A program made the translations under genes and the position numbers. DNA of 24,996 nt, taken from assembly GCF_000718135.1 (NCBI RefSeq), contig NZ_JOEM01000038.1:1-24996 (forward strand). The letters run 5' to 3'. The notes beneath the pieces were generated by a model. That model searched no databases. It saw only the letters and a list, made by a program, of their open reading frames with translations, and was not told the origin of the DNA. Every line of letters begins with the position of its first letter. The stretch's first letter is position 1. This document shows, one piece after another, positions 1-7,638 of the stretch. This DNA comes from Streptomyces cyaneofuscatus. Its GTDB lineage: Bacteria > Actinomycetota > Actinomycetes > Streptomycetales > Streptomycetaceae.

Positions 1-166
1 GACGCCCCGCCACCACCCGGAGAGCACCCAGCAACACACCCACATCCACAGCACCGGAAAGCCTCAAGACAAACGGCACACCATACGGCGCAACCCCACT
101 CCCCAATTCCTCAACAAACCACAAACCCTCCTGCTCCACCGAAAGCGGAAACTCGAACTCCGTCAT
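1..166 (-). CDS. NRPS, N-terminal part of a condensation domain (runs off the window)
   Basis: Only the first 55 codons are inside the window; the gene continues beyond position 1. The visible residues begin MTEFEFPLSVEQEGLWFVEE, which matches the start of an NRPS condensation domain (core C1, roughly SxxQxxLW), and they continue with the usual PYxxPFxLRLSG strand. The ATG at 166-164 overlaps the stop of the upstream NRPS gene as ATGA, so the two proteins are probably made together and act consecutively, with this C domain accepting the chain from the glycine PCP. Codon use differs sharply from the preceding gene: many codons end in T (GGT, TTT, GTT, CTT) and only four of 55 end in C. What follows the C domain cannot be seen. 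Confidence 0.8.
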   Translation of the reverse strand, partial: MTEFEFPLSVEQEGLWFVEELGSGVAPYGVPFVLRLSGAVDVGVLLGALRVVAGR

Positions 167-3100
167 CGAGTGACTCCTTCAGTGCGACGGCTCGCGCTCC
201 AGGCACGGGCCAGGCCGGCCGTTGGACCGGTGGCGTCGTTGGTGGTATCGCTGGGGGAGGTTGCAATGAGGGGGCCGTCGAAGTCACTGCCCAGCAGTGT
301 CGTGGCTCCGGCCACGGTCGGGTTGTCGAAGAACGTCCGGACCGTCAGACCGCCCGCAGTCCGCGAGTTAAGCCGGTTCACCAAACGGATCGCGTGCAAG
401 GAGGACCCGCCCGACGCGAAGAAGTTCGCTTGCCGGTCAGCTGGCCTGCTGCCCAGAACCTCGGCCCACAGGGCCGCGACCAGCTCCTCCTGCGGGCTCC
501 AGGCGACTGGCGCCGACAGGTTGGCCGACCCATCTTCCAGGGCCCGAAGCGCACGCCGGTCGACCTTCCCGTGTCTAGTCACCGGGATCCGGTCCAGCGG
601 CCGGAACAGCGAGGGCACCAGGAAAGCGGGCAGCGAAGCCGCCATATGCTCTCGTAGCCGGGCCGCCTCTGGAGCCGCCTCCAGCGCTGGCCGGTAATAG
701 GCGTGCAGCCGTACACCCCCCTCACCGGTCACCGCCGTAACCGCGGCCGCCTCCACCTGCGGGTGCCGCACCAGAATGGCTTCGAGTTCGGCCGGCTCTA
801 CCCGGTAGCCGCGGACCTTCAGCTGGTCGTCCAGCCTGCCGTGGATCTCGAGCTGCTCGTCGGGCGTGATCCGCCCTAGGTCACCGGTCGGGTAGCCAAC
901 AGTCGGTGCTCCCGCCAGCGGGATGATCGGACCATCAGCGTTCAGGAACCCGGTGGCGAGCCCTTCTCCGCCGATCCACACCTGGCCGAGGACGCCCTGC
1001 GGAACCACCGAGAGCTCCTCGTCCAGGACCCGCACCGTGCTACCCGCCAGGGGCTGCCCCACCCTCACCCGGGGCTCGCCGTCGTTCGCCGACCGGGCGG
1101 CCAGCGTCGATGTGGTGGCCCAGATGGTCGCCTCGGACGGCCCGTACAAGTTGGTGACCTCACAGCCTGTGGCGACCAGCCGGGCCGCGAGTGCGGGCGG
1201 AAGGGCGTCTCCGCCGACCAGCACGCGCAGCGGCGGCTCGGGCGACCACCCGGTCTCCAGCAGGCACTCCCAACCGAACGGCGTGCTCTGGAGCATGGTC
1301 GCTGATGTGCTCCGGATCCGGTCCAGAACCTCGTCGATCCCGTTCGGCAAAACGGGGGCGACGTCGACGCGCCCGCCTACACACAAGGGCAGAAGCAGTT
1401 CGAGCAGTGAGATGTCAAAGGTGACCGGGCTGGTCGCAACCAAGGTGTCGGACGCGTCGACCCCAAGGCGCGCGGCCAGTGCGGAAAGCCGAGAGGCCAA
1501 GGCCCGGTGGCCAACCAGTACCGCTTTGGGCTCGCCGGTGGTGCCGGAGGTGAACATTACATAGGCGCCGCCCCGTGGTTGACGAAAGGCCTCCGTTGGC
1601 CCGGTCGACGGCTGGACCCGGTCGAGCCGCACGCCTGGTATTCCCCAGGACTCCGCCCGGGCACTGGTCCGCTCGTCCACCAAGACGGCGCGGACCCCGG
1701 CGACCTGCCGCATCGTGGCTAGCCGGGCGTCGGGTTGGTCCGCTCCGAGCGGGACGCACACAGCGCCCGCCTGCCAGACCGCGAGCAGAGCGACGGGCAG
1801 CTGCTCCGTTCGCTCTAGCAGGATGCCGACCCGATCCCCCTCGACCACCCCGGCCGCGGTGAGGGCTTCGGCACCGATGGCGACCAGAGCGGCCACGGTG
1901 GCGAAGTCGATGCTTCCCCGCCCGCAACTGACGGCGACCGCTCCCGGACGCACGGCCGCTTGCCGGACCACCGCGGTCAGCACGTCGTCGGCCGCACCGT
2001 CCGCCCCTCCACCCGCCGGCTCGCCGACCAGTATGGCCGGGGTCGCCGAGCGGGCTGAAGCGGCGAGTACCCGGGCAGGCTCCTCGGTCAGCGTACGTAG
2101 CACCAGACCGAGGTCCTTCGCCATCCTCCGTACAGCCTCGCCGTCCACTGCCGAAGGGTCGAACCGCCAGACGGCGGCGAACTCGCCACCGGTCTCCTCG
2201 AACTCGAGCTGGAGGTCCAGGAAGGCGTGGGCGGAGTCGAGCCGCCGGAGCACCCAATTCCCGCTCGCGGTGTTGACCGCGCCGAACCTGTGGTGGTGGC
2301 CGACCAAAAACTGGTGGACCGGGTTCGTCCGGTGGCCCCGCTCTGCCCGCAGTCGGTTGGCGAGCAGGAGGAACGGGACGCTCTCGCGGCGGTAAGCGTC
2401 TAAGGTCGCCCGCCGCACTTGCTCGATCAGCTCGGCTCCGGTGTCACCCCCACGCAGTTCGACGCTGACCGGCGCCACGTTGGCGTGGAAGCCGACTCCC
2501 TTCGGACCGCTACCCGGCTCCAGCCGGTTGGCGCACGGGACGCCGAGTGTGAGTCGCCGCTGGCCCGAGTAGTCGCCGAGTACACGCGCGGCAGCAGCGA
2601 GCAGAACCATGAAAGGCGTGGCCCCATGTTCCTCCGCCGCCGCCCTCACCGCTGCGCTCAGTCCTGCACCCACCGGGCAGCTGACCGTCTCACCTCTGTA
2701 CGAGCGCAGGGCTGGCGCCCCCTCGCCGGCCGGCAGCGCGGCCGGAGGAGCAAGCGGTCGAAGCGCGTCAGCGGCGTCGGCCACCCGGTGGTCCTCGATC
2801 GACCACTCCGAGCGCTGCCAGGCCGCGTACTCACGGTAGTCCGTATGCTCGGATTCAGCGTCGCCCGGCCCTTCGTAGAGCCGGATGAGGTCGGTAACCG
2901 CGACTCGGACCGAAAACGCGTCGAGGATCGCGTGGTGTGCGCTGACCACTATCCGGGTCACCTCGTCCCCGACCCGGACGGCCTCTGCGAGAAGCAGCGG
3001 CCCCTCCGTCATGCCGCCGATGGCGGCCGACAGTCGGGCGTGCGAAGCCAGCACCACCGCGTCAGCGTCGCCGGTGGCCACCTGGTGGTCAACCACGGCC

Positions 3101-3624
3101 AGCTCTGTCACCGGCCCAGCGGCTTGCAGCAGCCGCTCGTCCTCCTCTGTAAAGCGCAGGCGCAACGCGGTGTGCCAGTCTTGCAGGCTACGCCAGGCAG
3201 CCTGCAGACGGCCTGGGTCGACTGGTCCGCGGTGCTCCAAGTCGAAAGAGAGCACGTAGGCCCTGGTGCTCTGCGGGTCGATCTGTTCGCTCAGCCAGAG
3301 CTGCTCCTGCTGGTACGAGACCGGCACGGAAGCCCCGGGGGTGGCCCGCACGATGGGCCGGGCCCGGTGACTTGGCGAGTCGGAGGCACGAACCACCAGC
3401 CCTACCAACTCCCTTGGGGTCGGCGCCTCGAACAAGACATGCAGCGGCAGATCGGCGGCCAGCTCATCGCTGATCGCGGCCGCAGCCTGCATCGCGAGAA
3501 TGGAGTCCCCGCCGTGGGCGAAGAAGTCCTCGTCCACGCCCAGCGGAGGCTGTTGGAGAACCTCACCAAGGATGCGGGCGAGCAAGGTCTCCAGGGGACT
3601 GATCTCAGCTACGGGCGCGGACAC
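163..3624 (-). CDS. Non-ribosomal peptide synthetase, PCP-C-A(Gly)-PCP
   Basis: 1153 aa. PCP1 lies at about 9-80 (GGDS, phosphopantetheine Ser41). The C domain lies at about 97-525, with HHAILDA at 230-236; the catalytic second His is present and the usual DG is DA. The A domain lies at about 545-1030, with FTSGTTGEPK (A3), NLYGPSE (A5), YPTGDLGR (A7) and the A10 Lys1020. PCP2 lies at about 1045-1115 (GGSS, Ser1075). The specificity residues read by eye are D-I-L-Q-L-G-L-I-W-K, a published glycine code. PCP1 has no A domain of its own in this protein, so its substrate must arrive in trans. I chose the GTG at 3624 because an upstream extension is arginine/proline-rich out-of-frame sequence overlapping the next gene; AGAGAGG lies upstream. 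Leu408 is a TTA codon (2403-2401). There is no thioesterase. The function is firm; the start is likely. Confidence 0.93.
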   Translation of the reverse strand: MSAPVAEISPLETLLARILGEVLQQPPLGVDEDFFAHGGDSILAMQAAAAISDELAADLPLHVLFEAPTPRELVGLVVRASDSPSHRARPIVRATPGASVPVSYQQEQLWLSEQIDPQSTRAYVLSFDLEHRGPVDPGRLQAAWRSLQDWHTALRLRFTEEDERLLQAAGPVTELAVVDHQVATGDADAVVLASHARLSAAIGGMTEGPLLLAEAVRVGDEVTRIVVSAHHAILDAFSVRVAVTDLIRLYEGPGDAESEHTDYREYAAWQRSEWSIEDHRVADAADALRPLAPPAALPAGEGAPALRSYRGETVSCPVGAGLSAAVRAAAEEHGATPFMVLLAAAARVLGDYSGQRRLTLGVPCANRLEPGSGPKGVGFHANVAPVSVELRGGDTGAELIEQVRRATLDAYRRESVPFLLLANRLRAERGHRTNPVHQFLVGHHHRFGAVNTASGNWVLRRLDSAHAFLDLQLEFEETGGEFAAVWRFDPSAVDGEAVRRMAKDLGLVLRTLTEEPARVLAASARSATPAILVGEPAGGGADGAADDVLTAVVRQAAVRPGAVAVSCGRGSIDFATVAALVAIGAEALTAAGVVEGDRVGILLERTEQLPVALLAVWQAGAVCVPLGADQPDARLATMRQVAGVRAVLVDERTSARAESWGIPGVRLDRVQPSTGPTEAFRQPRGGAYVMFTSGTTGEPKAVLVGHRALASRLSALAARLGVDASDTLVATSPVTFDISLLELLLPLCVGGRVDVAPVLPNGIDEVLDRIRSTSATMLQSTPFGWECLLETGWSPEPPLRVLVGGDALPPALAARLVATGCEVTNLYGPSEATIWATTSTLAARSANDGEPRVRVGQPLAGSTVRVLDEELSVVPQGVLGQVWIGGEGLATGFLNADGPIIPLAGAPTVGYPTGDLGRITPDEQLEIHGRLDDQLKVRGYRVEPAELEAILVRHPQVEAAAVTAVTGEGGVRLHAYYRPALEAAPEAARLREHMAASLPAFLVPSLFRPLDRIPVTRHGKVDRRALRALEDGSANLSAPVAWSPQEELVAALWAEVLGSRPADRQANFFASGGSSLHAIRLVNRLNSRTAGGLTVRTFFDNPTVAGATTLLGSDFDGPLIATSPSDTTNDATGPTAGLARAWSASRRTEGVTR

Positions 3625-3706
3625 TTGATGGGGCCTCTCTTCTCTCGATGGATGTACACGAACGGCTGGACGGTCGGGGTGGTACCGGCTGCGGCGGGAA
3701 CTATGG

Positions 3707-4531
3707 TCAGGACCTGCGGGGAGCTGCGGAACGGGTCCACTCGGACCGGTCCCCCTCTTCCAGCGGCAGCAGATGGGAGACGACACCGGTCTCGCCCGCA
3801 AGGTCGACGGAGTGAACCGCGAACCCCGGTGGCTCCGTGGTATAGGCGCCGTACCCGGGCGAGAGCCGGAACGCGCAAGCGCGGTAGGTGCTCGGGGCGG
3901 TGACCACCTGGGCTGTGCCAATCCGTCCTGATACGGTCCGGTGCACGTGACCTGCCAGGACCCCGAGCACCTGGGGTGCAGCAGCGATCACCTCTGCCAC
4001 CTTGGCCCGGTTGAGCAAGCCGATCTCGTCAAGGTACGGGATGCCCACCTCAATCGGCGGGTGGTGCATCGCCACCACGGTGGGCCGACCGGGCTCGGCG
4101 GCCAACGTCTCGCAGAGCCACGCCAGCCGCTCGCCGTCGAGCAGACCCCAGTGTTCACCCGGGACAGTGGTATCGCACACCACCACCCGGAGGCCTCCGA
4201 GGTTCGCCACATATTGGAAGGCGCCTTCCGGAGCCGCAGGTCCGACTGCCCTCGGGTGGAGGGCAGCAGCCCTGATGCCCTCGTCCCGGTCGTGGTTGCC
4301 CTTTACCAGGAGGACCGGTACTTGCGCCCGGTCCAGCAGCCGCTCGAACTGCCGGTACTGGTGCGGGCTGCCGTCGTGTGTGAGGTCGCCGGTGATAATG
4401 ACGGCCGTCACCGGGGTGCCGAACCGGCCGAGCCGGTCGAGCGCAGTGGCCAGCCCGTGCTCCGCTCGGTGGTCGGTTTCGTTTACCCGCAGGTGAGTGT
4501 CGCTGAGGTGCGCGAGAAGGATCCTGGTCAT
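3707..4531 (-). CDS. Calcineurin-like metallophosphoesterase (CpdA-like)
   Basis: 274 aa. It carries the full dimetal phosphoesterase signature in order: D11-x-H13 in LSDTHL, GD (Asp49), GNHD (Asn79-His80-Asp81), HH at 156-157, and GHVH at 194-197. This set resembles class III cyclic-nucleotide phosphodiesterases (CpdA, Rv0805) and related phosphoesterases. There is no signal peptide or membrane segment, so it is cytosolic. The ATG at 4531 overlaps the stop of the upstream ATPase gene (ATGA). An 82-base gap separates it from the NRPS downstream. Its place inside a biosynthetic operon suggests it removes a phosphate from an intermediate, reverses a protective phosphorylation, or cleaves a phosphodiester; the sequence does not show which. 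The family is clear and the substrate unknown. Confidence 0.88.
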   Translation of the reverse strand: MTRILLAHLSDTHLRVNETDHRAEHGLATALDRLGRFGTPVTAVIITGDLTHDGSPHQYRQFERLLDRAQVPVLLVKGNHDRDEGIRAAALHPRAVGPAAPEGAFQYVANLGGLRVVVCDTTVPGEHWGLLDGERLAWLCETLAAEPGRPTVVAMHHPPIEVGIPYLDEIGLLNRAKVAEVIAAAPQVLGVLAGHVHRTVSGRIGTAQVVTAPSTYRACAFRLSPGYGAYTTEPPGFAVHSVDLAGETGVVSHLLPLEEGDRSEWTRSAAPRRS

Positions 4532-5325
4532 GATCGGCCATCTGATGCGGGGACCGCAGCTGCGAGCAGCTCCGGGGCGTGGTGCCGGATGGCACTCTCG
4601 CAGGCTGACAGGTAGCTTTGCGCAGTCTCCACGGTGATCCGCTGCGGCAGCCCAGGGACGATTCGGTCCAGCAGCGGGACATGCCCGAGCAGGGGCTGCC
4701 CGTACGCCTGCTCCACCGCGTCGCAGGAGCCGGGGCAGCCGGTCAGTACGTGACCGGCCACCTGGGTGCCGGCGGCCGCGAACCAGGTGCTTTCCAGGGC
4801 ACCGATCCGCTCCTCGGGGTAGTGGCCGGGGCATCTGGCGAGGATGTAGGCGGTAGCGTCAACGGCACGGGGCGCGAGAACATTCGGAAGGTCGGCGGCC
4901 GGGTCGGCGTCGCCGATACCACCGGCACCCTCGATCACCACGTGCTCAAAGGTCGCCACGAGTGCGTGAAGTGCGTTCAGTACAGCGTCGTGGGCGTGCT
5001 GATACGCCACGCTGGGGAGGCTGGTGAGGTCGGCGGAATCACTCCCGTGTAGGCGGACCGTCCCGAGGCGATGGCCCAATAGTTCCGCCTCGCCCCGGTC
5101 GAAAGCGGAGCGTCGGACAACGACCGGCCCGACCCTCGAGTCCCGGGACAGCCCGGCGGCAAGGAGGTGTCCCTCCATCCCGCTCGCGTGCGGATCGTCC
5201 GTGACCAGCACGGCCTTGAAGGGGGTGACCCGGCTGCCACGGGCCGCGGCAGCCGCACAGAGTCCGATGGTGGCCATTGACTTCCCCACCCCTGGGCCTC
5301 CGGCGAGCACTATCGAGACGCTCAC
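4528..5325 (-). CDS. CobQ/BioD-family P-loop ATPase (ATP-dependent ligase-like)
   Basis: 265 aa. The N-terminus has a P-loop GGPGVGKS (9-16) followed by a segment ending VTPFKAV, as in cobyrate synthase CobQ. A second conserved block, VIEGAGG (130-136), matches the switch region of dethiobiotin synthetase (BioD) and CobQ. The length fits the synthetase domain alone; the glutamine amidotransferase half of CobQ is absent. Family members activate a carboxylate or carbamate as an acyl phosphate. BioD closes a cyclic urea on a vicinal diamine, which is notable because Dap, apparently made by this cluster, is also a vicinal diamine. That link is inference. The start is GTG at 5325, overlapping the upstream acyltransferase stop as GTGA; the stop overlaps the next ATG. 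The protein may instead be a regulatory or metal-related ATPase. Confidence 0.8.
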   Translation of the reverse strand: MSVSIVLAGGPGVGKSMATIGLCAAAAARGSRVTPFKAVLVTDDPHASGMEGHLLAAGLSRDSRVGPVVVRRSAFDRGEAELLGHRLGTVRLHGSDSADLTSLPSVAYQHAHDAVLNALHALVATFEHVVIEGAGGIGDADPAADLPNVLAPRAVDATAYILARCPGHYPEERIGALESTWFAAAGTQVAGHVLTGCPGSCDAVEQAYGQPLLGHVPLLDRIVPGLPQRITVETAQSYLSACESAIRHHAPELLAAAVPASDGRS

Positions 5326-6365
5326 AGTGCACCCCTAACGACCTCGGTGCCCTCGGTGTCTCCCCGGACGCTCAACATCGGGGCCAGCTCGGCGACGGCC
5401 CGACGAAGCGCCTCCAGCTGCTCCTCCACCGTCCCGGTGGCCAGCGGCTGGGTGGCCGTGCAGGCGGCCTCGACATCCGGCAGTGCCTCCAGGAAGCGGG
5501 AAACAGACCGTCCCGGGCCAAACTGCACAAAGTGCCATGAATAGTCAGGGATCTCATCGATCAGCCGACGGGCTGCCGCAGCAAACAGGATAGGCTGCTG
5601 GAGGTGCCTGACCCAGTGTCCCTTCGGCACGCCGCTGGTCAGCGGCTCGCCGGTGACGCTGGAGACGACCGGGATAGTCGGCCTCCGTTCGGGTAGCACC
5701 TCAGCCAGCTCACGGAGCTCGGCCCAGTGAGGCGGTTCGATCGAGCGGTGGCCTGCGACCTCCACGTCGAGCAGCCTGCAGACGTCCCCGGACTGCTCGA
5801 ACATCGACTGAGCCTGCCGTACAGCCTGGTGACTGCCCGTCAGCGCGAAGTGTCGGTCGCTGTTTTCGGCGGCTGGGCGCAGGCCGGTCTCTGCTAACAC
5901 TCGAAGGTATTGACCACGGTCCGCGACGGCGGCGACCATGGCTCCGTCCGCGCCGGTGACCAGAGCATCGGCCTGAAGCAGGGCGATATGCAGCGCTTCA
6001 TCCTCGGTGAGCAGCTCCGCTAAGACGGCGGCGGCCAGTTCTCCGACACAGGTGCCGATCACAGCACCGGGGGTGACCCCGGACTCCTGGAGGTGGCGTG
6101 AGAAGCCCAGGTCGAGGAAGAGGCGCAAGCCCCAGATGCCGTCCAGTTCTCGGAAGTCTGTCCGCCGACCGGCCACGGCTCTGCGAATGCCGTCGGCCGC
6201 TGTGGGCCGACCAAGCCCTTCGAGCAGGTCGGCGCCACGGCGCAGACTGTCGCCGATCGCCGGCACGCTCCAGGCCAAAGCCGCCAGCCGCTCGTCGTGG
6301 AAATCGGCGGCTCCGGTGAAGACAAAACAGTACCGCTTCGGACGCGAGACCTCGGGACCGGTCAC
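5322..6365 (-). CDS. Acyltransferase (FabD/AT fold) with Cys in place of the catalytic Ser
   Basis: 347 aa, the size of a free-standing malonyl-CoA:ACP transacylase-like AT. The nucleophile elbow reads VIGTCVGELAAAVL: the usual GHSxG Ser is Cys106 (codon TGT, 6050-6048) and the preceding His is Thr. His206 (VAGHRS) fits the catalytic His. The N-terminal GQGxQ oxyanion motif is replaced by TGAADF, and the Arg that normally binds the malonyl carboxylate is missing after the elbow (ALLQADALV). This argues against a malonyl-type extender and for another acyl or aminoacyl group, perhaps moved between carrier proteins as VinK-type ATs do (inference). Leu115 and Leu157 are TTA codons. The GTG at 6365 overlaps the monooxygenase stop (GTGA). 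An upstream in-frame ATG at 6491 would lie deep inside that gene and was rejected. Confidence 0.85.
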   Translation of the reverse strand: MTGPEVSRPKRYCFVFTGAADFHDERLAALAWSVPAIGDSLRRGADLLEGLGRPTAADGIRRAVAGRRTDFRELDGIWGLRLFLDLGFSRHLQESGVTPGAVIGTCVGELAAAVLAELLTEDEALHIALLQADALVTGADGAMVAAVADRGQYLRVLAETGLRPAAENSDRHFALTGSHQAVRQAQSMFEQSGDVCRLLDVEVAGHRSIEPPHWAELRELAEVLPERRPTIPVVSSVTGEPLTSGVPKGHWVRHLQQPILFAAAARRLIDEIPDYSWHFVQFGPGRSVSRFLEALPDVEAACTATQPLATGTVEEQLEALRRAVAELAPMLSVRGDTEGTEVVRGAL

Positions 6366-7420
6366 GCGCTCACCCCGGAGCGGACGGTGTCGGCACGGCG
6401 CACCAGGTCGGCGATCAGCGGCAGCGCGTCCAGCACTGCCCTCTCCTCGACCCCGAAGTCGACCAGGCAGGCGATCTCGTCCACTCCGCACTCGGCCAGA
6501 CCATCCAGCAGACCTTGGACGTCGGCCACCGTCCCGATCGCCGCGGCCTGGTCCATCAGCCGATCCGCCGCCCGTTCCACGACGAAGTCCAGGTCGTCGT
6601 TTGAGAGTTGACTTAGGTCAGCGCCTTCTCCCGAACTGCCGGTCGCCCACAGGTCCATCGACCCACGCAGGTACTCCTGGATCGGACCGGCGCACCGGCG
6701 CCGCGCCTCCATCGGGTCGGCGGCGAGGAAGGTGTGCAGCATGACGGTGACAGTGCCGCCCCGGGTGGAGTTAGCGTGTGGCCGGTAACCATCTCGGTAG
6801 GTGGCGATGTTGGCGCGCAGGCGCTCCAAGTCCTGGCCCAGAAGGTGGGTCAGGACGTTGGCACCGAGGCCACCGGCGGTCCGGAACGTCTCTGGCCGTC
6901 CAGCACTGGTCAGCCAGACCGGAAGTTCAGCCTGTACCGGGCGGGGGAAGGTGCGGACCTGCACGGCCGCTCCCGACCGGTCGGTCCGGGTAACCGCCCC
7001 GCCGGACCACAGGGTCCGCACCTCCTCGAGGGTCCGCTCAGTGGCCTCCCGCCTTTCCCGGTATGGGCGTTGAGCAAGGACGAAGTCCTGCTCGCGCCAG
7101 CCGGAGGCGAACGAGACCCCGGCCCGGCCACCCGAGATCCGGTCGACCACCGCCCACTCCTCAGCGACCCGGACCGGGTCGTGTAAGGGTGCAACCAGAC
7201 TGCCTGCCCGCAGCCCCACCTTCGAGGTCACCGCGGCGAGAGCTGCCGCCGTGACCGCGGGGTTGGGGTACTGCCCGCCGAACTCGTGGAAGTGCCGCTC
7301 CGGCATCCAGACGGCGTCCAGGCCGGCCTGGTCCGCGAATTGGGCCCCCCGAAGAAGCAGCTCGTAGTCGGCCGCCGACGATTGCCCCGCGTGCGCGAAG
7401 TAGAACAGACTGAATTTCAA
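6362..7420 (-). CDS. Luciferase-like flavin monooxygenase (natural-product type)
   Basis: 352 aa. It has a bacterial luciferase-like (LLM) alpha/beta barrel, beginning MKFSLFYFA, with the typical block GVSFASGWREQDF (101-113) and PVWLTSAGRPETF further on. It resembles the LLM subgroup found inside and beside NRPS/PKS enzymes, which use reduced flavin and oxygen, often to hydroxylate a carrier-bound intermediate. No flavin reductase gene is in the window. The start is TTG at 7420: GGGGGAG lies just upstream on the minus strand with suitable spacing, and a nearby ATG at 7440 is out of frame. Leu79 is a TTA codon. This is the first gene of the left operon, so its upstream region (7421-7638) probably carries the operon promoter. 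The site of oxidation is unknown. Confidence 0.9.
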   Translation of the reverse strand: MKFSLFYFAHAGQSSAADYELLLRGAQFADQAGLDAVWMPERHFHEFGGQYPNPAVTAAALAAVTSKVGLRAGSLVAPLHDPVRVAEEWAVVDRISGGRAGVSFASGWREQDFVLAQRPYRERREATERTLEEVRTLWSGGAVTRTDRSGAAVQVRTFPRPVQAELPVWLTSAGRPETFRTAGGLGANVLTHLLGQDLERLRANIATYRDGYRPHANSTRGGTVTVMLHTFLAADPMEARRRCAGPIQEYLRGSMDLWATGSSGEGADLSQLSNDDLDFVVERAADRLMDQAAAIGTVADVQGLLDGLAECGVDEIACLVDFGVEERAVLDALPLIADLVRRADTVRSGVSA

Positions 7421-7448
7421 GACTTCTCCCCCGGAACCATATGAGGTG

Positions 7449-7479
7449 GTTCCGAGCCCGGTTCGGAAGTGCTCGGAAC
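7449..7479. promoter_or_regulatory. Inverted/direct repeat cluster, possible operator of the left operon
   Basis: GTTCCGAG (7449-7456) and CTCGGAAC (7472-7479) form a perfect 8-base inverted repeat with a 15-base spacer. A further TCGGAA at 7463-7468 lies exactly 10 bases before TCGGAA at 7473-7478, so three half-sites are arranged on one helical face. The block sits 29-59 bases upstream of the monooxygenase TTG start, where an operator or transcription-factor site would be expected. No matching regulator gene is in the window. A hairpin in the mRNA leader is an alternative. Confidence 0.35.
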
Positions 7480-7567
7480 GGTGACTGCCATACAGACATA
7501 CTCCTAATGAATATCTGGCATGCGGCCGTTACGGTCGCCAAAGAGCTCTATGTCGAGGGGCCCTCTG

Positions 7568-7582
7568 GTTCGAAAGTCGAAC
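7568..7582. repeat. Short palindrome GTTCGA-N3-TCGAAC
   Basis: A perfect 6-3-6 inverted repeat in the 218-base gap between the nucleotidyltransferase stop (7639) and the monooxygenase start (7420). It could be a protein-binding site for the left operon or a weak hairpin after the nucleotidyltransferase gene. There is no T-run beside it, so it is not a standard intrinsic terminator. Confidence 0.25.
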
Positions 7583-7638
7583 ACCGCCAGGCGAAGATCT
7601 GCGCTGTTACGAGTACCGCCCCGGGGTGATTACCTCTC

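Noticed and set aside
2419..3903. 494-codon plus-strand open frame
   Set aside because: Antisense to the NRPS PCP and C domains; the translation is Arg/Gly/Pro-rich with no recognisable motif and reflects high GC.
3625..3921. 99-residue N-terminal extension of the NRPS
   Set aside because: It overlaps the phosphoesterase gene out of frame and is Arg/Pro/Ser-rich; homology begins at the PCP just after GTG 3624.
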